Assembly: GCA_020444065.1 (NCBI GenBank)
Contig: JAHLLQ010000003.1
Span: forward strand, 382,979 to 446,978
DNA from: a bacterium
GTDB lineage: Bacteria; Sumerlaeota; Sumerlaeia; SLMS01; JAHLLQ01
Direction of reading: 5' to 3'
Length of the DNA: 64,000 bases
Positions 36,664 through 45,187 of the stretch are shown one piece after another. The position numbers and the translations under genes were made by a program. The notes under the pieces are model-generated. The model worked only from the letters and a program-made list of their open reading frames with translations. It was not told the origin of the DNA and did not search any database. The number at the start of each line of letters is the position of its first letter. Within the stretch, counting starts at the first letter, position 1.

Positions 36664-36975
36664 TTGAGTGACACTGCCGTTGCCAGCCTCGTCGTGGGCG
36701 TTGCCCTGGGTGTGACCGGAGCCATCGCCACTGCAATTGCCGCGCTCTTCTTTCGCCGCACGCGTGCTGCCGACCGCGCCCAGCGCCGCTTGTGGGGGTA
36801 TGTGGCGCTGTGGGCATGGATCTGCGTGCTCGGATTCGCCATGATCCCCATCGGGATGGCGATGGGTGGCAAGCTGCCTTTCTGGGGGACGGCCGTGTTC
36901 GCAGGTGGATTCTATGTCTTTGTCTGGCCGGCGATGATCTGGGCTCTCAGAAGGACCGCGCCCACCCCGACCTGA
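36664..36975 (+). CDS. Small integral membrane protein, unknown function
   Basis: 103 residues from a TTG at 36664, eight bases after AAGGA. Three hydrophobic helices are visible (about 7-29, 46-66 and 74-96), with a basic loop RRTRAADRAQRRL after the first. No family recognised. It follows the cohesin-like gene by 15 bases. Confidence 0.55.
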   Translation: MSDTAVASLVVGVALGVTGAIATAIAALFFRRTRAADRAQRRLWGYVALWAWICVLGFAMIPIGMAMGGKLPFWGTAVFAGGFYVFVWPAMIWALRRTAPTPT

Positions 36976-37063
36976 TCCCGTGGCGCTTTTTCCCTAGTGG
37001 CGTCGCCCCGCTTGCATTTACATTATTGCCGAATCTCCGGAGGGTTCTGGCAACGCCTGAGCG

Positions 37064-39928
37064 ATGAAGCACCGACGCGTCGTTCCATGGATTCGTCCCC
37101 AGCAGATCCTGCCCGTTGCCGCCATTGTGCTGCTGGTTGCGGCGGGGACCGTGGCGGTCTATCGGCTGCTGGACAAGGAACACCATCGCCTGGTCCAGAC
37201 CCAGATCGACATGACGACGACGATCCAGGCGGAGTTTCTGGCCCAGGTCTTCCTCCATCGCCAGGAGCTTGTCGAGGAGATCGGCAAGAGCTGGCGCGAC
37301 GAGCGAAGCCCGACCTTCATCTCGCTCGTCCAACGATCGCGTGAATTGCTCGAAGGACCGGATGCATTCGCCGCGATCTCAGTCTACGACACCCGACAGC
37401 CCGCTCACTCACTGCAGGTCTTCCCGGATACCACTCTGCGCTTTCTCGACTCGTCTCAGATCAAGGAGGCGGAGGTCCGGAAGGTTATCAACGAGCTTCA
37501 GATCTCTCCCGGTCGCCACGCCTGGACGATTCCTCTACAGAGTTTGAAGAGTCCCGTAGAGGCGATCCTCGTCTCTGAAGTTGGCAATGGGATGTTCATC
37601 ATCAGCTCCTTCCAACTGGAGGAGTACCTGCACGATACGTTCAGCACGATCAGTCCCGACGGTCTCGTTCTGGAACTTTATCACCAGGGCTATCTGCTGA
37701 TGGAGATTGGCGACACAGAGTCAGGCACCTCTCCTCCATCGATCACAAAACCGCTGGCGCTTGGGCCGGACAGCCAGGGCTTCAGCATCCGCGTTATTGC
37801 CACCCCGCAGTTCATCGACGAGACAGAGAATCCCATCAATCGCTTTGTCTTGCTTGCCGGGTTGCTCGTTTCGATCGGTCTCGGGGCTGTTGTCGTCGTG
37901 ATGCTTCACGGCGCGAATCGCATCCACGACATCCGACGCAAGTACGAGAATCTCTACGATCGCGCGCCGGTTCTCTATCACACTGTCGATGGCGATCTGA
38001 AGATCGTCGACGTCAATGAAACCGAATGTCGGGCGCTCGGGTACGAATCGAAGGAACTGCTCGATCAATCGCTACAGGCGATCGTTGGCGAGGAGTCGTT
38101 CCTGCTCGATGAACTGCGCCAACGCGCCGGTACCGGCGATCCATTCCGCGAGTACATGACGTACTACAGGAAAGACGGCGAGCAAGTGGAGGTCTACGTG
38201 CAGGCCACGGCGGAGCGCGATGAGACCGGGCGCTTCTGGTGGCTGATGACGGCGCGCGACGTCTCGGAGGAACGCCGCACCCAGCGCGAGCAGGTGCGTT
38301 CGCAGCGTCGCATTCAGTTCCTTTCCGAAGTGATTGAGAATTTCGAGGACGGCGTTCTGGTTGTCGGGTGGGGCGGACAGATCGTCTACGCGAATCCCTC
38401 CGCGGCCCGGCTCACGGAATCGAAGAACAAGGACTTGCAAGGCCGCCCGATCCACGAATTGCTGCCGGCACCGCGCGCCGAGCAAATGTGGCAGGAAGTG
38501 CAGCGCGCCGCCGATCGCGGTCGACCGTGGAGCGACGAAGTTCTGCAGCCCACGTCGGAGGGCGAAGAGCCCATGCGGCTCGGCTATCGATTGGCGGGCC
38601 TCAGCGAACAGCTCGACGGGACGAAGGCCTGCATTCTCCTGCTGCGCAATCGCACCAGCCAGCATCAGCTCAGCCGCGAGCTTGCCGAATCGCAGCGCCG
38701 CTATCAGACGATCTTCGACCAGGCGCCGACCGGCGTTGTTGTGCTCGACGCGCAGGGCTACATTGTCGACGCAAACGCATACTATAGGCGCAACACGGCG
38801 CGGACGCTCGATTGGTATATCGGCACGCAGCGGCAATCGATCTTCACCCATCCCGCGCTGATCAATGCCGGCATCCATCGCCGTTTCCAGGACCTCCTCG
38901 ATGGTCAGCAACTGCACTTGCCGGAAGTGATCTTCCCCGCAAAGGGCGGCGGCGAATCGAAGGTGCTCTCCTTCAAGGGTATTCCCGACGTCAACGACCA
39001 GGGCCGCGTCGAGGGCGCCTTCCTGTTCATTGAGGACATCACGGAGCGTCATCGGCTCGAGAAACAAATGCAGGCACACACCGAGGACCTTCGCGGTGAG
39101 AAGGAAAGACTTCTCGAGGCCAGCCGCTTGAAGAGCCAGTTCATCGCGACGATTTCCCACGAGTTGCGGACGCCGCTGAATGCGATCATCGGCTTCTCGC
39201 GCATCATCGCGCGGAAGAGCGCAGAGGTGCTCGACGAGCGACAGATCGGTAACCTGAACCACATTCAGGAGTGCGGCGAGAAACTGCTGGCGCTGATCAA
39301 CGACCTGCTGGACATCAGCAAGATGGAAGCGGGCCGCATGGAAACGAACTACGAGACAATCCCGCTGATCTCCTTTGCGGAAGAAATCCGCGAGCACGTC
39401 GAGCCGCTGATGGAGCGGAACGACAACCTGCTCTCCTTCGATATTCCTTCGGACATCGGCACGATCGAGGCCGATCCGTTGCGCCTCCAGCAGATTCTCG
39501 TGAACCTGCTCGGCAATGCCGCGAAGTTCACCCACAACGGCCAGGTGACATTGACCATGCAAGCCACACGCCCCGCTCTGCCGGAGCCCACGGGGACGTT
39601 GGGCGACGAAGAGGACGACGAAGAAGCCGTCGAGCCGGTCGATGTTCCGAATCAGGAGGAGTGGATCGAGATTTCCGTACACGACACCGGCATTGGCATC
39701 CCGCCAGAGCAGTGCGCGGAGATCTTCAACGAATTCACCCAGGTCGATGGCTCGGCGACGCGTTCCTATGGCGGGACTGGTCTTGGCCTGGCGATCTCGA
39801 AACGCCTGGCCACACTGCTGGGTGGAGACATTGTCGTCGAATCCGAGGTTGGCGTTGGGTCCACGTTTACGCTACGAATGCCGAGGAAGCGCCCCGTTCG
39901 CGTTCCGGCGGGGGCGCTGGGGAAGTAG
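37064..39928 (+). CDS. PAS-domain sensor histidine kinase
   Basis: 954 residues. Helices at about 15-33 and 260-283 bracket an outer sensor domain of about 225 residues. Three PAS regions follow: DRAPVLYHTVDGDLKIVDVN (about 306), EVIENFEDGVLVVG (about 424) and IFDQAPTGVVVLDAQGYIVD (about 550). The dimerisation/phosphoacceptor motif ISHELRTPLNAIIGFSRI places the phosphorylated His at 699. The ATPase domain shows LVNLLGNAAKFT (N box), VHDTGIGIPP (G1) and YGGTGLGLAISK (G2), interrupted by an acidic insert (DEEDDEEAVE). There is no receiver domain and no adjacent response regulator, so the partner is unknown. The kinase is expected in the cytoplasmic membrane. Confidence 0.93.
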   Translation: MKHRRVVPWIRPQQILPVAAIVLLVAAGTVAVYRLLDKEHHRLVQTQIDMTTTIQAEFLAQVFLHRQELVEEIGKSWRDERSPTFISLVQRSRELLEGPDAFAAISVYDTRQPAHSLQVFPDTTLRFLDSSQIKEAEVRKVINELQISPGRHAWTIPLQSLKSPVEAILVSEVGNGMFIISSFQLEEYLHDTFSTISPDGLVLELYHQGYLLMEIGDTESGTSPPSITKPLALGPDSQGFSIRVIATPQFIDETENPINRFVLLAGLLVSIGLGAVVVVMLHGANRIHDIRRKYENLYDRAPVLYHTVDGDLKIVDVNETECRALGYESKELLDQSLQAIVGEESFLLDELRQRAGTGDPFREYMTYYRKDGEQVEVYVQATAERDETGRFWWLMTARDVSEERRTQREQVRSQRRIQFLSEVIENFEDGVLVVGWGGQIVYANPSAARLTESKNKDLQGRPIHELLPAPRAEQMWQEVQRAADRGRPWSDEVLQPTSEGEEPMRLGYRLAGLSEQLDGTKACILLLRNRTSQHQLSRELAESQRRYQTIFDQAPTGVVVLDAQGYIVDANAYYRRNTARTLDWYIGTQRQSIFTHPALINAGIHRRFQDLLDGQQLHLPEVIFPAKGGGESKVLSFKGIPDVNDQGRVEGAFLFIEDITERHRLEKQMQAHTEDLRGEKERLLEASRLKSQFIATISHELRTPLNAIIGFSRIIARKSAEVLDERQIGNLNHIQECGEKLLALINDLLDISKMEAGRMETNYETIPLISFAEEIREHVEPLMERNDNLLSFDIPSDIGTIEADPLRLQQILVNLLGNAAKFTHNGQVTLTMQATRPALPEPTGTLGDEEDDEEAVEPVDVPNQEEWIEISVHDTGIGIPPEQCAEIFNEFTQVDGSATRSYGGTGLGLAISKRLATLLGGDIVVESEVGVGSTFTLRMPRKRPVRVPAGALGK

Positions 39929-40006
39929 CCTCCTCCCCTCTCCATAATCGTTTGCCACGCCGCCGCCTCCCGGGCGATTAACAATCACCTTTCGCCGGAG
40001 CCGACC

Positions 40007-40924
40007 GTGTCGCCCCCAGCAGTTTCCGTCGTCATTCTTTCGTACAACAGCGCCGAATTCCTCCCGGTGTGCCTGGAGGAGCTGGGGCGTTCGCGCGGCG
40101 TGGAACTGGAGGTGATCGTCGTCGACAATAACTCGCGGGACGATTCGGAAGCGATCGCCCGTGCGCATCCGCTGGTCGACAAGACGATCCAGACCGGCGG
40201 CAACCTGGGGTATTCCGGTGGCAACAACGTGGGCTGGCGCGAGGCGTCCCACCCATACCTGGTGTTCCTCAATCCGGATTGCTGCGTCACGCGCGATGCA
40301 TTGCGGAGCCTGATCCGGCCGCTGATCGACGATCCAACAATTGGGATTACTGGGGCGAAGCTCTACTACCCGCACTCGCGAAAGATCCAGCACGCCGGCG
40401 GCATTCGGCATCCCAATGCGATGAGCGAGCACCATGGCGCATTCCAGATCGACGACGGCCAATGGGACGAGGACGCCGACGTCGACTATGTGACGGGCGC
40501 CCTGATCGGCATCCGCCGGGAGGAGATGGAAGCCCTCGGAGGCTTTGACGAGGAGTTCCACCCCGCCTATTATGAGGAGTCGGACCTGGCTGTCCGGATG
40601 CAGCGCTCTGGCCGCCGCGTGCGGTACGTGGCCTCGTCGGTCGGGTATCACTGGGAGTCGCCGGGACTGGAGTTGAACAGTCCTCGATTTGTGCGGACAA
40701 GTTATCGATCACGGATGATCTGGCTCGTCAAGAACTACAGCTTGGCGCAGTTGCTCTTCGTCTTCCTGCCTTTCGAGTGGCGATGGTTCTGGGGGCCGTT
40801 CGCTTGCGGATTCCGCAAGCCGGTGATTCGGTCCTACGTCAGTGGAGCGGTATTTGCTGCAAAGTGCGCCTTGCGGCTTCGACGCCGCCCTCCAAACGTC
40901 CGGAATCGAATCCCGCCCCCATGA
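40007..40924 (+). CDS. GT2-family glycosyltransferase (rhamnosyltransferase-like)
   Basis: 305 residues from a GTG at 40007, preceded by CGGAG. VSVVILSYNSAEFLPVCLEE opens the GT-A fold. VIVVDNNSRDDS, GGNLGYSGGNNVGWREA and FLNPDC (the DxD-equivalent) are typical of WbbL-like members. GGFDEEFHPAYYEESDLAVRMQR near residue 180 is the acceptor-side motif. The family transfers sugars, often rhamnose, to lipid-linked or cell-wall acceptors. Its stop overlaps the start of the ABC exporter gene by four bases (ATGA), so translation is coupled and the exporter may carry the glycosylated product. Confidence 0.9.
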   Translation: MSPPAVSVVILSYNSAEFLPVCLEELGRSRGVELEVIVVDNNSRDDSEAIARAHPLVDKTIQTGGNLGYSGGNNVGWREASHPYLVFLNPDCCVTRDALRSLIRPLIDDPTIGITGAKLYYPHSRKIQHAGGIRHPNAMSEHHGAFQIDDGQWDEDADVDYVTGALIGIRREEMEALGGFDEEFHPAYYEESDLAVRMQRSGRRVRYVASSVGYHWESPGLELNSPRFVRTSYRSRMIWLVKNYSLAQLLFVFLPFEWRWFWGPFACGFRKPVIRSYVSGAVFAAKCALRLRRRPPNVRNRIPPP

Positions 40925-42678
40925 CCGCTTTCCAAACGATCAAGCCGTACCTGTTCAAGTACAAGTGGCGCTTCCTCTTTGGCGTCAGCTTCGTCCTCGT
41001 CACAAACTACCTGTCTGCCCGCATTCCTGTGATTGCCGGCAACGCGATTAATCAGATCACCAATCGCGACAGTCTGATGGATGAACTGCGAACGATCGGC
41101 ATCTTCCTGGTTGCCGTTGCTGGACTTGCGGGCGCCTTCCGCTACCTGATGCGGCGCGTGATGATCGATACATCGCGCGACGTCGAGTTCGATTTCCGCA
41201 ACGACATCTACGCACATCTGCAGCGACTCGATCCGACTTTCTACGACAACCACAGCACCGGCGACATTATGAGTCGCATGACGAACGATATCGATTCGGT
41301 GCGCATGATGATCGGTCCGGCCATCATGTATACAGCGAACACACTTTTTTCCGTTCCGATCGTTCTTGTGTCCATGTTGCTACAGGATTCGACGGTGACG
41401 CTGTGGGGCCTGATACCACTGCTTGGCATGCCGCTGATCGTGCGCAAGCTCGGCAAGCACCTGCACATTCGCTTCCGACGCCAGCAGGATCAGCTCGCGG
41501 ATGTCACCACGTTTGTCCAGGAGGCCATCGCGGGCATCCGGGTCATCAAGGCCTACGGTCAGGAAGACTCCAACTACGATCGCTTCGACGAAGAGAATCA
41601 GGAGTACATCGATCGCAGCCTGGAAGTGGCAAAGCTGCAGTCGTTCTTCTTCCCGACGATCCGCCTGCTGGGCGGCACGGGGATGCTGCTGATTCTCGTC
41701 ATGGGCGCCCGCGACATCATCGCAGGCAACATGGAATACGGCACGCTGCTGTCGCTGCTGCTGCTCTACTGGATGCTTATATGGCCACTGATTGCCGCTG
41801 GCTGGGTGTTGAACATCTATCAGCGCGGCGCCTCGGCGCTCGATCGCATCAACGGCATCCTGCAGGCCGATCCCAAGGTTCGCAGCGAACCGACCGCCGT
41901 CGAGCCTGCCAGCCTGCCCAAGGATCTTGATGTTGAATTCCGCGAGCTGACCTTCCAATACGAGGGCACCACTCAACCGGCGTTGCAGGACATCACTTTG
42001 AATGTCCCCGCTGGGAAGACGATCGGCATCGTCGGCCGGGTCGGAAGCGGCAAGTCCACGCTCGTGCATCTGCTGCTTCGACTCTACGCCGTAGAGCGCG
42101 GCAAGTTGCTGCTCGGCGGTATCGATATCAACGATTGGCCATTGGACGAGTTGCGACGCCGAGTTGGGATTGTCTTCCAGGAGACTTTCCTCTTCAGCGA
42201 TAGCATCGCGGAGAATATCCGTTTCGGCGCCCTCGGCGAGCTCAGCGATGAAGACGTCGAGGCGGCCGCCACCAAGGCCGATGTTCACAAGGACATCGTC
42301 GAGTTCCCGGATCGCTACGCGACGTTGCTCGGCGAGCGCGGCATCAACCTGTCCGGCGGGCAAAAGCAGCGCCTCAGCATGGCGCGCGCGCTGGTTCGCG
42401 ATGCGTCGATTATGATTCTGGACGATTCGCTTTCCGCCGTCGATACGCACACGGAAGAAGAAATCCTGAGCGAGCTGCGCGAGATTATGAAAGGCCGTTC
42501 AACGTTCCTGATCTCGCATCGTATCTCAACGGTCTCGATGGCCGATGAGATCATCGTTCTGGAAGACGGACGTGTGACGCAGCGCGGAACGCACGAGCAA
42601 CTTATCGCGAAGCCCGGTCTCTACGCCGAATTGCACCGCCGCCAACTCCTGGAGGAGGAGGTCGAGGCCATTGGCTGA
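40921..42678 (+). CDS. ABC exporter half-transporter A (heterodimer subunit)
   Basis: 585 residues from the ATG at 40921 inside the glycosyltransferase stop. Six membrane helices (about 1-310) are followed by an ATPase with Walker A GRVGSGKST (about 369) and signature LSGGQKQR. The Walker B segment is IMILDDSLSAVD: the catalytic Glu is Asp, which weakens one ATP site. Subunits of BmrCD/LmrCD/TM287-288-type heterodimers show this substitution. Its partner, encoded next, has the complementary change. Substrate unknown; lipids, peptides or drugs are all possible. Confidence 0.9.
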   Translation: MTAFQTIKPYLFKYKWRFLFGVSFVLVTNYLSARIPVIAGNAINQITNRDSLMDELRTIGIFLVAVAGLAGAFRYLMRRVMIDTSRDVEFDFRNDIYAHLQRLDPTFYDNHSTGDIMSRMTNDIDSVRMMIGPAIMYTANTLFSVPIVLVSMLLQDSTVTLWGLIPLLGMPLIVRKLGKHLHIRFRRQQDQLADVTTFVQEAIAGIRVIKAYGQEDSNYDRFDEENQEYIDRSLEVAKLQSFFFPTIRLLGGTGMLLILVMGARDIIAGNMEYGTLLSLLLLYWMLIWPLIAAGWVLNIYQRGASALDRINGILQADPKVRSEPTAVEPASLPKDLDVEFRELTFQYEGTTQPALQDITLNVPAGKTIGIVGRVGSGKSTLVHLLLRLYAVERGKLLLGGIDINDWPLDELRRRVGIVFQETFLFSDSIAENIRFGALGELSDEDVEAAATKADVHKDIVEFPDRYATLLGERGINLSGGQKQRLSMARALVRDASIMILDDSLSAVDTHTEEEILSELREIMKGRSTFLISHRISTVSMADEIIVLEDGRVTQRGTHEQLIAKPGLYAELHRRQLLEEEVEAIG

Positions 42679-44488
42679 GCAGATCCTCTCCACCGACGAA
42701 AAGAAACGTCTCCGGCGCGTGCACGAATCGGAAGCCTACGAACGCGTCGAAGACTGGACGCAGATCCGTCGTCTCGTAAAATACATTCGCCCACGACTCG
42801 GACGCGTGATTCTGGCGGTTGTGCTCTCGATCATTCTCTCGGGACTGATGCTCGCGCCGTCTGTCATGTTGAAGTACGTCGTCGACGATTACATTCTGCC
42901 CGGACAGATGAGCGGCGTGTGGCTCATTGCCGGTGCATTCATGCTTATCCTGATCCTGACGTACATTATTGAAAGCTACACCTTCTACGAAATCCAGAAG
43001 ATCGGCCAGGAAAGCATCCGCGATCTTCGCATGGATCTGTTCCGTCACCTCGAACATCAATCGCTCGGCTTCTTCGATAAGAAGGCTGTCGGCTGGCTGG
43101 TAACGCGCATGACGTCGGACGTTAACGTTCTGCACGAGCTCTTCGCGCAGGGCGTCGTTGGGATCTTCCAGCAGATGTTCACACTCGTCGGTATTCTGGC
43201 GGTCCTGCTTTATTTCAACGTGTACCTGACACTGTGGACGATGATCATTGTGCCGCTGGTGATGTTGTTATCGTGGTTCTTCCGCCGGCGTATTCGCGTG
43301 TCCTATCGACTGACGCGACTGCGCCTGTCGCGGCTCAACACGCACGTTCAGGAGAACGTGACGGGCATGCGCACCGTGCAGGCCAATACCCAGGAGGAGC
43401 GTCAGCATCGACGCTTCCTCGAGTTGAACGATCTGTATCGCGACGCCCATTACCAGACCGTTTTCGCCTTCTCGATCTTCTTCCCGATGATTGAAATCAT
43501 CTCGGTCATCGCGATGTCACTGATCATCTGGCAAGGCGGCGGGCAGTTCATGAAAGGCGCGATCACCGTCGGTGAATTGATCATGTTCTTTACGTTGCTG
43601 GATCGATTCTTTATGCCGATTCGCGACCTCTCCGAGAAGTACAACCTGGTGCAGGCCGCGATCGCTGCGGCCGAGAGGCTTTTCAAACTCCTCGATACGA
43701 AGCCTGCCATTCAGGATCCGGAACAACCGAAGGAATGGCCCGGATTCCGTCACTCGATCGAGTTCCGCGATGTGTGGTTTGCATACAAGGACGAAGACTG
43801 GGTGCTGCGCGGTGTGAGCTTCAAGATCGAGCGCGGCCAGAACGTGGCCATCGTCGGTCCAACAGGCTCCGGCAAGACGACGCTCATGTCGTTACTCTGT
43901 CGCTTCTATGACATTCAGAAGGGACAGATTCTGATCGATGGAGTCGACCTGCGCGAGATGAAGCAGGACGACTTCCGACGCCACATCGCGATCGTTCTTC
44001 AGGACGTCTTCTTGTTCAACGGATCGGTGGAACAGAACATTCGATTGGGCGAGAAGTCGATCGACGACGAACGCATCCGCGAGGTCGCCAAAGCCGTCGG
44101 TGCGCATCCCTTCATCGAGCGACTTCCGCGCGGCTACGAGACGGGCGTGATGGAGCGAGGCGCGACCCTGAGCGTGGGCCAGAAGCAGCTGCTCTCGTTT
44201 GCCCGCGCGCTGGCCTTTGATCCAGATATTCTTATATTGGACGAGGCGACATCAAGCATCGATACTGAGACCGAACAGCTCATTCAGGAAGCTGTCGGGC
44301 GCATTTCTTCGGGCCGCACCGCCTTGATTATTGCCCACCGTCTCTCCACGATTCAGCGGGCCGACAAGATCCTCGTCATCCACCACGGGCACCTGGCCGA
44401 GGAGGGAAATCACCAGGAACTCCTTGCCCGGGACGGACTCTATCGACGCCTGTACGAGCTCCAGTACCGCGAAGAGCTTGCCGGATAG
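42671..44488 (+). CDS. ABC exporter half-transporter B (heterodimer subunit)
   Basis: 605 residues from a TTG at 42671 after GGAGGAGG, overlapping the partner gene by eight bases. Six membrane helices, then Walker A GPTGSGKTT (about 398) and canonical Walker B ILILDEATSSID. The signature is LSVGQKQLL rather than LSGGQ. With the Asp in subunit A this makes one degenerate and one intact ATP site, as expected for a heterodimeric exporter. The helical region has FFDKKAVGWLVTRMTSDVN, the standard first coupling-helix region. Confidence 0.9.
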   Translation: MAEQILSTDEKKRLRRVHESEAYERVEDWTQIRRLVKYIRPRLGRVILAVVLSIILSGLMLAPSVMLKYVVDDYILPGQMSGVWLIAGAFMLILILTYIIESYTFYEIQKIGQESIRDLRMDLFRHLEHQSLGFFDKKAVGWLVTRMTSDVNVLHELFAQGVVGIFQQMFTLVGILAVLLYFNVYLTLWTMIIVPLVMLLSWFFRRRIRVSYRLTRLRLSRLNTHVQENVTGMRTVQANTQEERQHRRFLELNDLYRDAHYQTVFAFSIFFPMIEIISVIAMSLIIWQGGGQFMKGAITVGELIMFFTLLDRFFMPIRDLSEKYNLVQAAIAAAERLFKLLDTKPAIQDPEQPKEWPGFRHSIEFRDVWFAYKDEDWVLRGVSFKIERGQNVAIVGPTGSGKTTLMSLLCRFYDIQKGQILIDGVDLREMKQDDFRRHIAIVLQDVFLFNGSVEQNIRLGEKSIDDERIREVAKAVGAHPFIERLPRGYETGVMERGATLSVGQKQLLSFARALAFDPDILILDEATSSIDTETEQLIQEAVGRISSGRTALIIAHRLSTIQRADKILVIHHGHLAEEGNHQELLARDGLYRRLYELQYREELAG

Positions 44489-45122
44489 ACTCTCGTCAAA
44501 ACATCTCTGTAAAATCATGAAAACCATGCACTTAGCTCTTGACGTAGGACATCCCAGTTTCTAGGGTATCGGCACTTGACCGAGGTTTGGCGCACGAGCT
44601 GGAGCGTCGCAGGAAGCCCCCCTGGGGCGGCCTGGATATCCGGCTCCATCGCTTCTCGAAATGGCACCGACGCGGGGGAGCGTCGGCCGGCGAAAAGCTG
44701 GACATCGTGTCAGGTGGGGACAAACGGAATCCGAGTCGAGAAATTGGCACGAGATTCTCTTAACCATGGATCATCAGACAGCGGAAAAGACAGCCGCCAC
44801 AGAATCCTCTCCCAGATCGGGGCGGATTTGAGTGGCAGGAAAGACAAACAGAACCAAACTCGATGACAAGGCAGATAGTCCTAGTAATCGAATAAACAAA
44901 TCGAGACCTCTCCCAGAGAAGGAGTCACTCAGGAAGTCGAAACAAAAATTTGCTCAGTCATGGTGGGCTAAACGCCAGCGAAGCGGTCCCCCGAAGTAAG
45001 ATTCGGGATTTCCCTTCCTGAGAAAAGCCTCGCTCCCGAAAGGGACAAACCACTCTCCAAGTAGACTACCTACCTAAGAAACAACCTACCATTACTACCC
45101 TTCTTGGCAAGCCACCAGACTT
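44489..45122 (+). other. Gene-free stretch, possible untranslated RNA
   Basis: No open frame here has a ribosome site or family resemblance. Stems can be drawn: CCGACGC-ggggga-GCGTCGG near 44668, and TTCGGGA/TCCCGAA near 45002-45040. A strong terminator sits at 45123-45160 on the + strand, more than 600 bases after the ABC gene. No match to RNase P, tmRNA, SRP or 6S signatures was seen. Confidence 0.3.
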
Positions 45123-45160
45123 CTTCGACCCCCGGGAAACCGGGGGCCGAAGCCTTTTTA
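45123..45160 (+). terminator. Strong Rho-independent terminator
   Basis: CTTCG-a-CCCCCGG, loop gaaa, CCGGGGG-c-CGAAG, then ccTTTTT. It directs + strand termination; the facing leftward gene ends at 45188. Confidence 0.9.
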
Positions 45161-45187
45161 GGCCCTTTGCCGCGATCGTGCGGGGTG

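Noticed and set aside
38072-39682. 536-residue minus-strand ORF
   Set aside because: Shadow of the histidine kinase; no recognisable domain.
44489-45160. RNase P, tmRNA or 6S RNA gene
   Set aside because: None of the conserved core sequences of these RNAs could be found by eye.
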